Positions 38,214 through 46,859 of a DNA stretch of 64,000 bases are shown here, piece after piece (position 1 is the stretch's first letter; each line of letters starts with the position of its first letter). The notes under the pieces were generated by a model that worked only from the letters and a program-made list of their open reading frames with translations, was not told the origin of the DNA and did no database searches. Source of the stretch: DASSJM01 sp963778545 (lineage in GTDB: Bacteria; Actinomycetota; UBA4738; HRBIN12); assembly GCA_963778545.1 (NCBI GenBank), contig CAVZUW010000011.1, positions 62,001-126,000 on the forward strand, given 5' to 3'. Both the position numbers and the translations under genes were made by a program.

Positions 38214-39524
38214 ATGTTCGGCTCCTTGACCAGGCGGCAGCGACGCCCGCTCTGGGGATGGCTCATCGTCATCCTGCTGTTCGCCGTGTCCGGATCCCTG
38301 TTCCTGTCGATGCGCGCCAAGTCCCAGGCGATCCAGGAGGCATCCACGGATGCCCGGTTGGCCGCACAGACCGAGCTCGCGACGCTCCTCGAACCCCGCG
38401 ACCTGCTCGCGCCCGTGGTGGGTGTGCGCGCCCTCGAGCTCGGCGCCGGTATCGACGCCCAGATCACGTCGGTCGGACCGATCGACGACATCCGGATCTA
38501 CTCCTCGCTCGGCCGCATCCTGTACGCCGACGATCCCGAGATCGTGGGGACGCGCCCCTCGTACCTGCGCGATCTCACGTTCGCGGTCGCGAGCGGCGAG
38601 GCCCAGACGCAGGTCCGCGGCGACGTGCTCCAGACGCTCGTGCCGATCTGGCTCTCGCCCGGCGGCACGGTCGTCGTGGCCGAGCTGTCCCAGGAGGTCG
38701 GCCCCGTCGTGTCGTCGGTGACGACGTGGTACCTGCTCGCGCTCGGCGGCACGGTGCTCCTGATCGGCGCGATCACGCTGTTCGCACTTTCGAGCCGGTC
38801 GAGCGCCGTCCCGAACCACGGACGGCCGTCGGAGATGCCCGTCCAGGTCTTCCCCGCCGGCGGTGCGCCGCGAGCCGACCGCGCGATGTCCTCTCCACCC
38901 GCTGAGCCGGGCCGTGAACTCGAGCTCGAGCGATCGCGACGCGCCGCCGAGGATCGGGCCGAGGCCGCCGAGGGCAACCTCCGCGGGATCCAGAAGCAGC
39001 TGAAGGAGTCGCTCGCTCGCACCGCCGAGCTCGAGCGTCGGCTCGTCGCGGCCGAGAGCACCACGCACACGAGCGACTCGGAATCCACCGCTCTGCGTGA
39101 GCGGCTGAGCGACACCACCGAACGGCTGAACGCCGCGGAGCTCGACGCGAAGGCGCAACGCCAGCGGCTCGCGCTCAAGCAGCAGGAGCTCGAGGAGGCG
39201 CAGGGGCGTCTCGCGTCGGTGCAGACCAGCGCGGACCTCGTCGAGGAGCTGCGACGCAAGCTCGCGGGAGCCGAGAGCCGGGCCGACGGTGTCGAGGCCC
39301 TCCGGACCAAGCTCGAGGAGGCCGAGGGCCGCGCGGAGGAGATGGCGAACGAGATGGCCCGCATGGAGGCCGATCTCGACTACGCGGCCGACCAGTTCCA
39401 CATGACGAAGCTCTCGGAGGCTCTCCGGGACATCGACGACGGTATCGACAACGGAACGGATGGCCCGCTCGAGCACCCGGTGATCATCCGGGGCGCCGGC
39501 GGAACCGGCAGAAAGGTGCGGTGA
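38214..39524 (+). CDS. Membrane sensor with coiled-coil tail (first half of split sensor module)
   Basis: 436 residues, intact. Helix 1 (WGWLIVILLFAVSGSLFLS) and helix 2 (WYLLALGGTVLLIGAITLFA) flank an extracellular Cache-like domain with DDIRIYSSLGRILYADDPEI followed by VGT. The matching place in the 27711 protein reads LWNTDGVVVL then DPTLIGT, so the two sensors look paralogous. From about residue 235 onward it is a heptad-rich coiled coil, as in the 27711 protein. It has no kinase-like domain of its own. The next gene, overlapping by 4 bases, supplies one. Confidence 0.75.
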   Translation: MFGSLTRRQRRPLWGWLIVILLFAVSGSLFLSMRAKSQAIQEASTDARLAAQTELATLLEPRDLLAPVVGVRALELGAGIDAQITSVGPIDDIRIYSSLGRILYADDPEIVGTRPSYLRDLTFAVASGEAQTQVRGDVLQTLVPIWLSPGGTVVVAELSQEVGPVVSSVTTWYLLALGGTVLLIGAITLFALSSRSSAVPNHGRPSEMPVQVFPAGGAPRADRAMSSPPAEPGRELELERSRRAAEDRAEAAEGNLRGIQKQLKESLARTAELERRLVAAESTTHTSDSESTALRERLSDTTERLNAAELDAKAQRQRLALKQQELEEAQGRLASVQTSADLVEELRRKLAGAESRADGVEALRTKLEEAEGRAEEMANEMARMEADLDYAADQFHMTKLSEALRDIDDGIDNGTDGPLEHPVIIRGAGGTGRKVR

Positions 39525-40948
39525 TCGATCCGATGTCCGACATCCTCGAGCGTATGGCTGCCTTCGACCCCGAGGGCTTCGGCTCGAGCGGCCCCGGATC
39601 GGGGGGCCTCGTGGACGAGACCCTCGGCACGGAGGCGCTCGCCGACGAGACCTTCGCGGCGGAACCGCTCGACACGGGATCCTCCATCGAGCCCGACGAC
39701 GTGGACCCCGAGCCGTTCGACCCCGAGACGCTCGCGTCCGCCGAACGAGCCGCCGACGAGGCGGGTCTCGTGAGCCGCGTGTCGGCCGCGAGCTTCCAGG
39801 TCTCGCAGGCGACCGAGGGTCTGGAGCAGGTCGCCGGGCTGCTGCGCGCGGCCGAGGAGCTCGCCAAGGATGTGGACACGCAGCGTCGCGAGGCCGACCA
39901 GGCGCTCGCCGACGTCGAGGCCCAGCGCGCCGACCTCGGCGAGATGCTGGCGCTCGCGCGTTCGGAGGCCGCCGAGGCCGAACAGCGCGCCGTCGCTGCC
40001 GAGGAGCGCCTCCAGCAGGCGCTCGAGCGGAGCTTCTCGCTCGAGGCGCGGTTGGACGACGGCCCCGGAGCCGAGCCGGTCGCGAGGGGACCGCGGCAGC
40101 TCACCGTGATCGTCGACGATCAGCGCGAGGAGCTCCGCGAGGCCGTGGCGACCGAGCTCCGCCGCCCGCTGACCTCGATCATGGGCCTCACGCTCGCGAT
40201 GAAGCACGCCGACCCGTCGACGTCCAACGGCGCGACGATGATCAAGCAGCTCGGGGCGAGCGCCCGCCGACTGGAGCGGCTCGTCGTGCAGCTGATCGAG
40301 CTCGACGGGATCGCGAACGGATCGTTCGTCCCCAGCAAGCGGCGGGTCGACCTGAAGGCGATCGTCCGGCGCGTGGTCGAGGAGACGCCGGACATCTCGG
40401 AGCTGGACGTGCGCGTCCACGCCGAGCACGCCGCGGTCGAGACCGACCCCGCCCTGACCGAGCAGATGGTCGAGATCTTGCTCACGAACGCGAGCCGTCG
40501 GAGCGCGGCCGGCAGCCCCGTGTGGGTCCAGGTCTCCTCGGATCCGAGCGGCGCCGTCATCGCGGTCGACGACACCTGCGACGAGATCCCCGCCGGCATG
40601 CGCGTCGAGGGAGCCGCCGCGGGTTCGCCCGACGGCAGCGGACCGGGTCAGAAGCGGCAGAAGGGTGCCACGGGTCTCGCGCTGCTGTCGAGGCTGGCCG
40701 AGCTGCACGGAGGCAAGGCGTGGGTCGAAGCGCGATCGGGCGGTGGCGCCTCGTTCCGGGTGTTCCTCCCGAGCGCGTCACAGGAGCCGCACGCGAGGGG
40801 ATCGGACGAGGACGCTACCGCCGACGACTTCGAGGACGAGCACGACAAGATCGTCGTCGACGCCACCGCGGTCGGCTCGAAGTCGGTGACCGAGCAGCTG
40901 CGCGAGCTGTCGAGCTTCGACGACCTCTCGGACGAGCTCGCGATCTAG
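39521..40948 (+). CDS. Soluble coiled-coil protein with His-less histidine-kinase-like domain (second half of split module)
   Basis: 475 residues, intact, GTG start in a GTGA overlap. The acidic N-terminus lacks a membrane segment. A coiled coil spans about residues 85-180. The HisKA-like helix reads VATELRRPLTSIMGLTLAM, with Thr where the phospho-acceptor His should be (SHELRTPLTSI in active kinases). The HATPase part keeps an N-box asparagine (VEILLTNASRRS), an acidic G1 box (VDDTCDEIP) and a G2-like GATGLALLSRLAELHGGKAW, so ATP binding remains possible. An acidic C-terminal tail follows. It probably acts as an ATP-binding pseudokinase with the upstream sensor. Confidence 0.75.
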   Translation: MIDPMSDILERMAAFDPEGFGSSGPGSGGLVDETLGTEALADETFAAEPLDTGSSIEPDDVDPEPFDPETLASAERAADEAGLVSRVSAASFQVSQATEGLEQVAGLLRAAEELAKDVDTQRREADQALADVEAQRADLGEMLALARSEAAEAEQRAVAAEERLQQALERSFSLEARLDDGPGAEPVARGPRQLTVIVDDQREELREAVATELRRPLTSIMGLTLAMKHADPSTSNGATMIKQLGASARRLERLVVQLIELDGIANGSFVPSKRRVDLKAIVRRVVEETPDISELDVRVHAEHAAVETDPALTEQMVEILLTNASRRSAAGSPVWVQVSSDPSGAVIAVDDTCDEIPAGMRVEGAAAGSPDGSGPGQKRQKGATGLALLSRLAELHGGKAWVEARSGGGASFRVFLPSASQEPHARGSDEDATADDFEDEHDKIVVDATAVGSKSVTEQLRELSSFDDLSDELAI

Positions 40949-40958
40949 CCGGGTCGGC

Positions 40959-42120
40959 TCAGTCGAGCGCCTTCAGGAGCTCCCGGGCGATCACGACGCG
41001 CTGGATCTGGTTCGTGCCCTCGTAGATCTGGGTGATCTTCGCGTCTCTCATGAACCGCTCGACGGGGTACTCGCGGATGTAGCCGTAGCCGCCCAGGACC
41101 TGCACGGCGTCGGTCGTGATCGACATCGCCGCGTCCGAGGCGAAGCACTTCGCGACGCTGGAGAAGTACGTCATCCGGCGATCGCCCGCATCGCACAGCG
41201 CGAGCGCCTTGTAGACGAGCAGCCGCGCCGCCTCGAGCCGCATCGCCATGTCCGCGAGCATGAACGAGACACCCTGGAACTCGGCGACGGGCTTGCCGAA
41301 CTGCTGCCGTTCGGTCGCGTAGCGGCTCGCGACGTCGAGCGCCCCCTGCGCGATACCGAGCGCTTGCGCCGCGATCGCGGGTCTCGAATAGTCCAGGGTC
41401 GCCATCGCGTACCCGAACCCGGCCGCCCTCCTCCCCGATCAGCCGGTCGGCCGGGATCCTCGCGCCGGTCAGGATCACCTCTCGGGTGGGCGACCCGCGG
41501 ATGCCCATCTTGTCCTCCTTGCGCCCGAACTCGACGCCGGGGTCGTCCTTCATCACCAGGAACGCCGAGACGCCCTTCGAGCGCATCGAGGGATCCTTCG
41601 TCGCGAAAACGACGTACGCGTGCGAGACGCCGGCCCCGGTGATGAACCGCTTCGTGCCGTCGAGCACCCAGTCATCGCCGTCGCGCACGTATCGCGTCGT
41701 CATCGCGGCCGGGTCCGAACCCGCGCCCGCCTCCGTGAGCGCGTAGGACATCAGCAGGTCGCCGCGGGCGATGCCCTCGGTCATCCGCTTGGCCTTCTCG
41801 TCGTCGCCGGCGACCACGAGCGGGATCACGCCGAGCTTGGACACGAGCGGGGTGAGCGAGACGCCCGCCGACACGCGGGACAGCTCCTCGATGAACACGC
41901 CGAACGCGAGCGAGCCGCCGCCCGAGCCGCCGTGCTCCTCGGGATAGCCGACCCCCATGAGGTCGTGCTCGACGAGGAGCTTGTAGACGTCCTCGGGCCA
42001 CTCGTCGGTCTCGTCGATCTCGGCCGCCCGAGGCGCGATGCGCTCGTCCGCGATCTGACGGACGAGCGCGCGGAACTCCTCGAGTTCCTCCGGCAGCTCG
42101 AAGCGCTCCAGGTCGCTCAT
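40959..42120 (-). CDS. Acyl-CoA dehydrogenase
   Basis: About 386 residues after removal of one extra base near 41425. Motifs are YALTEAGAGSDPAAMTTRY (FAD/substrate binding) and IYEGTNQIQRVVIARELLKA, the C-terminal signature. In the segment between them, YGYIREYPVERFMRDAKI carries the region of the catalytic glutamate. It oxidises acyl-CoA to enoyl-CoA, passing electrons to ETF. The start follows one base after the thiolase stop, so they form one operon. It resembles short/branched-chain enzymes. Confidence 0.9.
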
Positions 42121-42121
42121 G

Positions 42122-43303
42122 TCAGCGGCGCCGGATCACCAACGCGTCGCCCTGGCCGCCGCCGCCGCAGATCGCCACGCCGCCGAGGTCGACGCCGCGG
42201 CGCCGCAGCTCGTGCGCGAGCGTGAGGACCAGGCGCGCGCCGCTCGCGCCCACCGGGTGGCCGAGCGCGACCGCGCCGCCGTTGACGTTCACGAGCTCCT
42301 CGTCGAACCCGAGGATCCGCGTCACGTGCAGCGAGACGGCCGCGAAGGCCTCGTTGACCTCGAGCAGGCCGAGGTCGTGGACGTCGAGATCGGCCTTCTT
42401 CAGCGCGTTCTGGAGCGCGATCGCCGGCACCGTGTGCAGGTACGGGAAGCGCTCGGCGGACATCCCGTGCGCCACGATCTCGGCGAGCGGCTCGAGACCG
42501 AGCTGCTCGGCCTTCTCCGGGCTGGTCACCACGACCGCGGCGGCGCCGTCGCTGATCTGCGACGCGTTGCCCGCCGTGATCGTCCCGCCGTCGGCGAACG
42601 CGGGCTTCAGCGCGGCGAGCGACTCGGGCGTCGAGTCGGCGCGGATCCCCTCGTCGCGTTCGACCACGACGGGAGCACCCGTGCGCTGCGGGACCTCGAC
42701 CGGGACGACCTCCTCGGCGAGCGCGCCCGACGCCCACGCGGCGTCCGCGCGTTGGTGCGAGCGCGCCGCCCAGGCGTCCTGCTCCTCCCGGCCGATGCCC
42801 AGCTCGGCGTTCACCGCGTCGGAGGACTCCCCCATGTGCTGCCGGGTGAACGTCGACCACAGGCCGTCGTGGATCATCGTGTCGATCATCTCGGCGTGTC
42901 CGAGGCGCGAACCCTCCCGCGCGCTCGGCAGCACGTACGGAGCCTGGGTCATCGACTCCATCCCGCCGGCGACCACGACGTCGACCTCGCCCGCGCGGAT
43001 CATCTGATCGGCGAGCGCGATCGCGGTGGTCCCGGACAGGCACACCTTGTCCACGTTCAGCGCCGGGACCTCCTTGGGGATCCCGGCGGCGATCGCGGCC
43101 TGCCGCGCGGTGATCTGCCCGGTGCCCGCGCGGATCACCTGTCCCATCACGACGTAGTCGACCTGGTCGGGCGCGACGCCCGAACGCGCGAGCGCCTCGC
43201 GGATCGCGACCGCGCCGAGGTCGACCGCCGACAACCCGGCGAAGGCGCCTCGGAACTTCCCGATCGGCGTTCGAGCACCCGAAACGATGACCGAACGGCT
43301 CAT
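42122..43303 (-). CDS. Acetyl-CoA acetyltransferase (thiolase)
   Basis: 393 residues, intact and standard size. The acyl-accepting cysteine is in NVDKVCLSGTTAIALADQM. NVNGGAVALGHPVGASGARL carries the catalytic His, and AICGGGGQGDALVIRRR the second Cys. It condenses two acetyl-CoA or cleaves acetoacetyl-CoA, the entry to hydroxybutyryl-CoA and ethylmalonyl-CoA routes. It overlaps the NUDIX gene by 4 bases. Confidence 0.93.
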   Translation of the reverse strand: MSRSVIVSGARTPIGKFRGAFAGLSAVDLGAVAIREALARSGVAPDQVDYVVMGQVIRAGTGQITARQAAIAAGIPKEVPALNVDKVCLSGTTAIALADQMIRAGEVDVVVAGGMESMTQAPYVLPSAREGSRLGHAEMIDTMIHDGLWSTFTRQHMGESSDAVNAELGIGREEQDAWAARSHQRADAAWASGALAEEVVPVEVPQRTGAPVVVERDEGIRADSTPESLAALKPAFADGGTITAGNASQISDGAAAVVVTSPEKAEQLGLEPLAEIVAHGMSAERFPYLHTVPAIALQNALKKADLDVHDLGLLEVNEAFAAVSLHVTRILGFDEELVNVNGGAVALGHPVGASGARLVLTLAHELRRRGVDLGGVAICGGGGQGDALVIRRR

Positions 43304-43806
43304 GGAACGAGTCTACCCTCGCGCCACCGCTCGAAGACCTCGAGCCCGTCGGGACAGAACGACTCGCGCGCGATCATCGCGTCGACCTCGTCGAACGGCA
43401 CGAACGCCCCCCACGCGACCTCGCTCGGCTGCCACACGATCGGGCCGTCCCAGACCACGTCGTAGGCCCCGCCCCAGACCCGGCCGCTCGGCCCGTCGTA
43501 CCGATGCAGGAACCGGAAGGTCGGATCCGCCGCGATGCCGAGTTCCTCCTCGAGCTCCCGTCGGGCGCACTCGTCGAACGACTCCCCCGCCGCGTTCACC
43601 CCACCGGCCACCACGTCGTAGAAGCCCGGGTAGACGTCCTTCGTCTCCGTCCGCCGATGGACGTAGAGCTCGCCGGCGGCATCCAGGACGACCACGTACG
43701 TGCATCGGTGCAGGAGGTTCTCGGTCCGTAGCCGCCTGCGGGGGACCACGCCGACGACCTCGTTCTCCTCGTCGACGACGTCGACGAGCTCGTCACCCGG
43801 ATCCAT
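43300..43806 (-). CDS. NUDIX hydrolase
   Basis: 168 residues. The Nudix box is GGVNAAGESFDECARRELEE followed by ELGI, matching G-x5-E-x7-REUxEExGU. The N-terminus DVVDEENEVVGVVPRRRLR and YVVVLDAAGELYVHRRTETK is like the isopentenyl-diphosphate isomerase/YfcD group. It hydrolyses an unknown nucleoside diphosphate-linked substrate. It ends in an overlap with the thiolase, so they may be cotranscribed. Confidence 0.88.
   Translation of the reverse strand: MDPGDELVDVVDEENEVVGVVPRRRLRTENLLHRCTYVVVLDAAGELYVHRRTETKDVYPGFYDVVAGGVNAAGESFDECARRELEEELGIAADPTFRFLHRYDGPSGRVWGGAYDVVWDGPIVWQPSEVAWGAFVPFDEVDAMIARESFCPDGLEVFERWREGRLVP
43310..43315 (-). promoter_or_regulatory. Candidate internal -10 box (TAGACT) of the thiolase gene
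   Basis: TAGACT on the minus strand lies six bases before ATG 43303, inside the last codons of the NUDIX gene. It could give thiolase its own leaderless promoter. Confidence 0.3.
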
Positions 43807-43810
43807 CGAC

Positions 43811-44314
43811 CTAGGGACGGTGTCGTTCGGCCCAGAAGTCCCAGCCGTCGATCTCGGGCAGCGGGAGCTCGAGCGCTCCGAGCGTCGAACAGATCTGCGT
43901 CCGATGGTCGTTCCCGTGATGGATCGCCTGGATCAGCAACATCGACTCCGCCGGATCCGTGTCCGGGTAGTCGTCCCGCCCGAGGATCGCCGCGTGCAGC
44001 CCGCCCGCCTCCAGGTCGTCCAGCGCCCGTCCCCATCGCTCCCGGTGTTCCGGGATCTCCGAGCGGAGCTGCGCGAGCGAGATCCCAATCCGATCGTCCG
44101 CCACCGGCGGCGAAGGATCCCGCAACCGCAGGAGGTACCGAGTATCCGCGTCGATCATGTGCGTCAGCGTGTCGATCATCGATCCATACGTCCCCGGAAC
44201 CGACGCATCGAGCTGCTCGGCAGGGAGCACGCCGAGATGATGGATCAGAACCTCGGTCGCCCAAAGATGATGCTCGAACATCGACCGAAGCACATCCGAA
44301 GAAGAAGTCGTCAT
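43811..44314 (-). CDS. DinB-family protein
   Basis: 167 residues, four-helix DinB/YfiT fold. Likely metal-binding histidines are in MFEHHLWATEVLIHHLG, LTHMIDADTRYLLRL and QAIHHGNDHRTQI. Family members act as thiol-dependent transferases or have unknown roles. Here no substrate can be given. It precedes the NUDIX gene by 4 bases on the same strand. A TATCGT box seven bases before the ATG suggests a leaderless start. Confidence 0.85.
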   Translation of the reverse strand: MTTSSSDVLRSMFEHHLWATEVLIHHLGVLPAEQLDASVPGTYGSMIDTLTHMIDADTRYLLRLRDPSPPVADDRIGISLAQLRSEIPEHRERWGRALDDLEAGGLHAAILGRDDYPDTDPAESMLLIQAIHHGNDHRTQICSTLGALELPLPEIDGWDFWAERHRP

Positions 44315-44321
44315 CCCCCGA

Positions 44322-44327
44322 ACGATA
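44322..44327 (-). promoter_or_regulatory. Candidate -10 box (TATCGT) of the DinB-NUDIX-thiolase-dehydrogenase operon
   Basis: TATCGT on the minus strand ends seven bases before ATG 44314. Confidence 0.45.
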
Positions 44328-44475
44328 TCGCGCGAGCGCGCGCGCTGGCCGGGTTGGGAGGGGCACCGTCAGCGCGTCGTCGAGCGAAGCCGAAGCCCAA
44401 AGGTGTTCCGCGAGCACGGACCGAGCGCGTAGGCGAAGACGAGCAGCGCGGACGGCGCCCCGACCTACCCCGCGC

Positions 44476-46308
44476 CTACCTCGCAGCCGGATTCCGCGAA
44501 TCCAGCACGAGCTCGATCTGCTGCATGATCTCGTCGCCCACGAGCTCGTCGCGGGCGATCAGCGAGTCCCGGAGCCCGATCACCACGTCGCGGTTCTCCT
44601 CGAGCAGCTTGGTGACCCGCTCCTTCTGGTCGGTGAGGATCTCCTCCACGCGGGCCTTGCCCTGCGAGTCGGCGAGGACCTTGCCCACCAGGTTCTTGGA
44701 CCCGATCGGACCCTCGGCGATCGCGTCGAACGACACGAGCGAGCCCGCCATCCCGAACGACCCCACCATCTGCGCGGCGAGCGTCGTCGCCTGCTGCAGG
44801 TCGGAGGCGGGACCCGTCCCGCTCTCGCCGAAGAAGACGTGCTCGGCGACCAGACCGCCGAGGGCGATCGCGATGTTCGACTCGATCTCGGTGCGGGTTC
44901 GCGTGAAGCGCTCCTCCTCGTCCCCGTGCGCGAGCAGGCCGAGCGACAGCCGCCGCTTGATGATCGAAAGCACCTCGAGCCGCCGGCCCTTGCCGAGGAA
45001 GTACGCGACCGTGGCGTGACCCGCCTCGTGGGTCGCGACCGACACGCGGTCGGTCTCCGTGTACGTGACGGGCTGCTTGAAGCCGAGCTCCTCGGTCAGC
45101 TTGGCCTCGTGGATGTCCTGCACGTTCATCGACGTACGACCGTTGCGCAGCGCCATCAGCAGCGCCTCGTCCAACAGGTGCTCGATCATCACGGGGGTGT
45201 AGCCGAACGTCTCGTGCGCCAGGTCCTCGCGCGCGTGGTCGTCGTCCAGCTGCTGGTGGTGGGTCTTGCGGTCGAGGAAGAAGTCGATCAGCTCACGGCG
45301 GCCCGACTTCGACGGGAGATCGAAGTACAGCCGACGGTCGAACCGACCCGGCCGCAGGAGCGCGGGGTCGAGGTTGTCGGCGCGGTTCGTCGCCGCGATC
45401 AGCAGGATGTTGCTGTAGGTCGGCTTCGTCGCGGCGATCCGCTTCTCCGGCTTGCGGAACCCGTTCACCCACTCGATCATCCGCGCCTTGAACCGCGCTC
45501 CGAACGGCGGCTGGTCGAACGACTGCATCTGGATCAGCAGCTCGTTCACCATGCCCGAGCCGCCGGGACCCATGAAGGACGAGGCCACGCGTCCGAGGCC
45601 GGTCCCGTCCGGGCTCGCGTTCATGCCGCCGCGCTCACCGCCGATCGCGTCGATCTCCTCGATGAAGCCGATCGCGCCGCCTTCCTTCCGAGCGAGCTTG
45701 CGGAGGCGCCGGAAGAACGAGCGGATCTTCGCGTTCGTCATCCCGAACCACATCGACTGGAACGCCGGCGCGGCGCTGAACAGGAACGGGACCCCCGCCT
45801 GCTTGGCCATCGCCTTGGCGAGGTAGGTCTTGCCGGTCCCAGGAGGGCCCTCGAACAGCATCCCGCGTCGCGGGTTGCCGCCCAGCTGGTCGCGGAACGT
45901 CGCGTACCCGAGGAACACGTCGAGCGTGCGCCCCACCTCGTCGACCTGGTTGTCGAGCCCGCGCACCTCGTCGAGCCCGACCTCGATCTCCTCGGGCCGC
46001 ACGATCTGATGCGGCGACCGGCCGCTGAACAGCGGCATCGCCATCATCAGCACGATCATGACCATGATCAGCGCGACCGGGGCGAAGATGATCGCCTCCG
46101 GACCCAGCGTCGGCATCTTGAACGGGTTGTCGGTGAGGTAGCGGTACCACAGGTAGAAGTCGACCACCGCGAGCACGACGATGAGCCGCGTCAGACGCCG
46201 CCGACGCGTCTTTTCGCGGACCTTGTTGACGTCTGCCCGGCCCTGGGCCACGGCGTCGGAGCCGTGCAGCACGGATGCGGTCGATCGATTCGTCTGCTTC
46301 ACGTCCAC
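44476..46308 (-). CDS. Atypical FtsH-like membrane AAA protease
   Basis: 610 residues, intact. Two hydrophobic segments (about 41-57 and 72-93) with a short periplasmic loop. Walker A is GPPGTGKT at about 154-161. The Walker B site reads GFIEEIDAIG, with Glu replacing the first Asp of FtsH FIDEIDA. About 40 extra residues (including ARFKARMIEWVNGFRKPEKR) precede the second region of homology AATNRADNLDPALLRPGRFD. The zinc site HEAGH (about 426-430) and the third-ligand region GPASDLQQATTLA are present, so protease function is likely. Substrates are probably misfolded or membrane proteins. Confidence 0.85.
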   Translation of the reverse strand: MDVKQTNRSTASVLHGSDAVAQGRADVNKVREKTRRRRLTRLIVVLAVVDFYLWYRYLTDNPFKMPTLGPEAIIFAPVALIMVMIVLMMAMPLFSGRSPHQIVRPEEIEVGLDEVRGLDNQVDEVGRTLDVFLGYATFRDQLGGNPRRGMLFEGPPGTGKTYLAKAMAKQAGVPFLFSAAPAFQSMWFGMTNAKIRSFFRRLRKLARKEGGAIGFIEEIDAIGGERGGMNASPDGTGLGRVASSFMGPGGSGMVNELLIQMQSFDQPPFGARFKARMIEWVNGFRKPEKRIAATKPTYSNILLIAATNRADNLDPALLRPGRFDRRLYFDLPSKSGRRELIDFFLDRKTHHQQLDDDHAREDLAHETFGYTPVMIEHLLDEALLMALRNGRTSMNVQDIHEAKLTEELGFKQPVTYTETDRVSVATHEAGHATVAYFLGKGRRLEVLSIIKRRLSLGLLAHGDEEERFTRTRTEIESNIAIALGGLVAEHVFFGESGTGPASDLQQATTLAAQMVGSFGMAGSLVSFDAIAEGPIGSKNLVGKVLADSQGKARVEEILTDQKERVTKLLEENRDVVIGLRDSLIARDELVGDEIMQQIELVLDSRNPAAR

Positions 46309-46334
46309 CCCTCATGTCGTTCGGCGGCGAACCC

Positions 46335-46340
46335 ATCCTA
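46335..46340 (-). promoter_or_regulatory. Candidate -10 box (TAGGAT) of the FtsH-like gene
   Basis: TAGGAT on the minus strand lies 26 bases before GTG 46308. The short leader contains a GAGGGG ribosome binding site, so this gene appears to be leadered. Confidence 0.35.
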
Positions 46341-46350
46341 TGCACGAGGA

Positions 46351-46374
46351 CCGAAGGGCGCATCAGACCTTCGG
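46351..46374. promoter_or_regulatory. Inverted repeat in the ftsH-like / HTH gene divergent region
   Basis: CCGAAGG, 10 bases, CCTTCGG: a perfect 7-base inverted repeat just upstream of the FtsH-like -10 box and before the divergent HTH gene. Spacing fits an operator for a dimeric regulator. A weak hairpin is the alternative. Confidence 0.4.
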
Positions 46375-46449
46375 CCTAGAGGAAGGGCTCCGGAGAGGCG
46401 GCCTACGCACCGTGCACGAGCCGGTTCTGTCCGTGGATCCGTCAGCCGC

Positions 46450-46455
46450 TATCGT
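46450..46455 (+). promoter_or_regulatory. Candidate -10 box (TATCGT) of the HTH regulator gene
   Basis: TATCGT ends eight bases before ATG 46464 and only two before GTG 46458, which favours ATG as the start. Confidence 0.4.
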
Positions 46456-46463
46456 GCGTGGCG

Positions 46464-46859
46464 ATGGCCAGGAAGAAGCTCCAGCCCGTGACCAGGGAGG
46501 ACGCGCGGGCGATCGGCGCGATGCTCAGGGGTCTCCGGCGGGCCGCCGGGTACCGGGCGGTCCAGGACGCGGCGGGTGCCGGCGGGTTCCCGGCCGCCCG
46601 CCAGACGATCTACGCCTACGAGCGCGGAGGTCTCACGCCCTCGCTCCACCAGTTCCTCGAGATCACCGAGTTCTACGCGCTGCATCCGTCCCGCGGCGAC
46701 GGCGCCAAGGCCGAGGACGACCTGCGCGCCCAGGCGGTGGCCGCCGTGACCCGAGCCCTCACGTTGCCCGCCTACCACGTGAAACAGGCGCATGAGCTGA
46801 TGGAACGGCTCCAGCCACCGCTCACCGAGGGCCGGCGGCGCACGCGACGGAGCTCGTGA
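46464..46859 (+). CDS. HTH (XRE-like) DNA-binding protein
   Basis: 131 residues from ATG 46464. An XRE-like helix-turn-helix is suggested by AIGAMLRGLRRAAGYRAVQD then FPAARQTIYAYERGGLTPSL, where QTIYAYERG is the recognition-helix type motif, and LHQFLEITEFYAL. The C-terminal part is helical with a basic tail. It is divergent from the FtsH-like gene with an inverted repeat between them, so it may control that gene or itself. The stop overlaps the epimerase start (TGATG). Confidence 0.7.
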   Translation: MARKKLQPVTREDARAIGAMLRGLRRAAGYRAVQDAAGAGGFPAARQTIYAYERGGLTPSLHQFLEITEFYALHPSRGDGAKAEDDLRAQAVAAVTRALTLPAYHVKQAHELMERLQPPLTEGRRRTRRSS

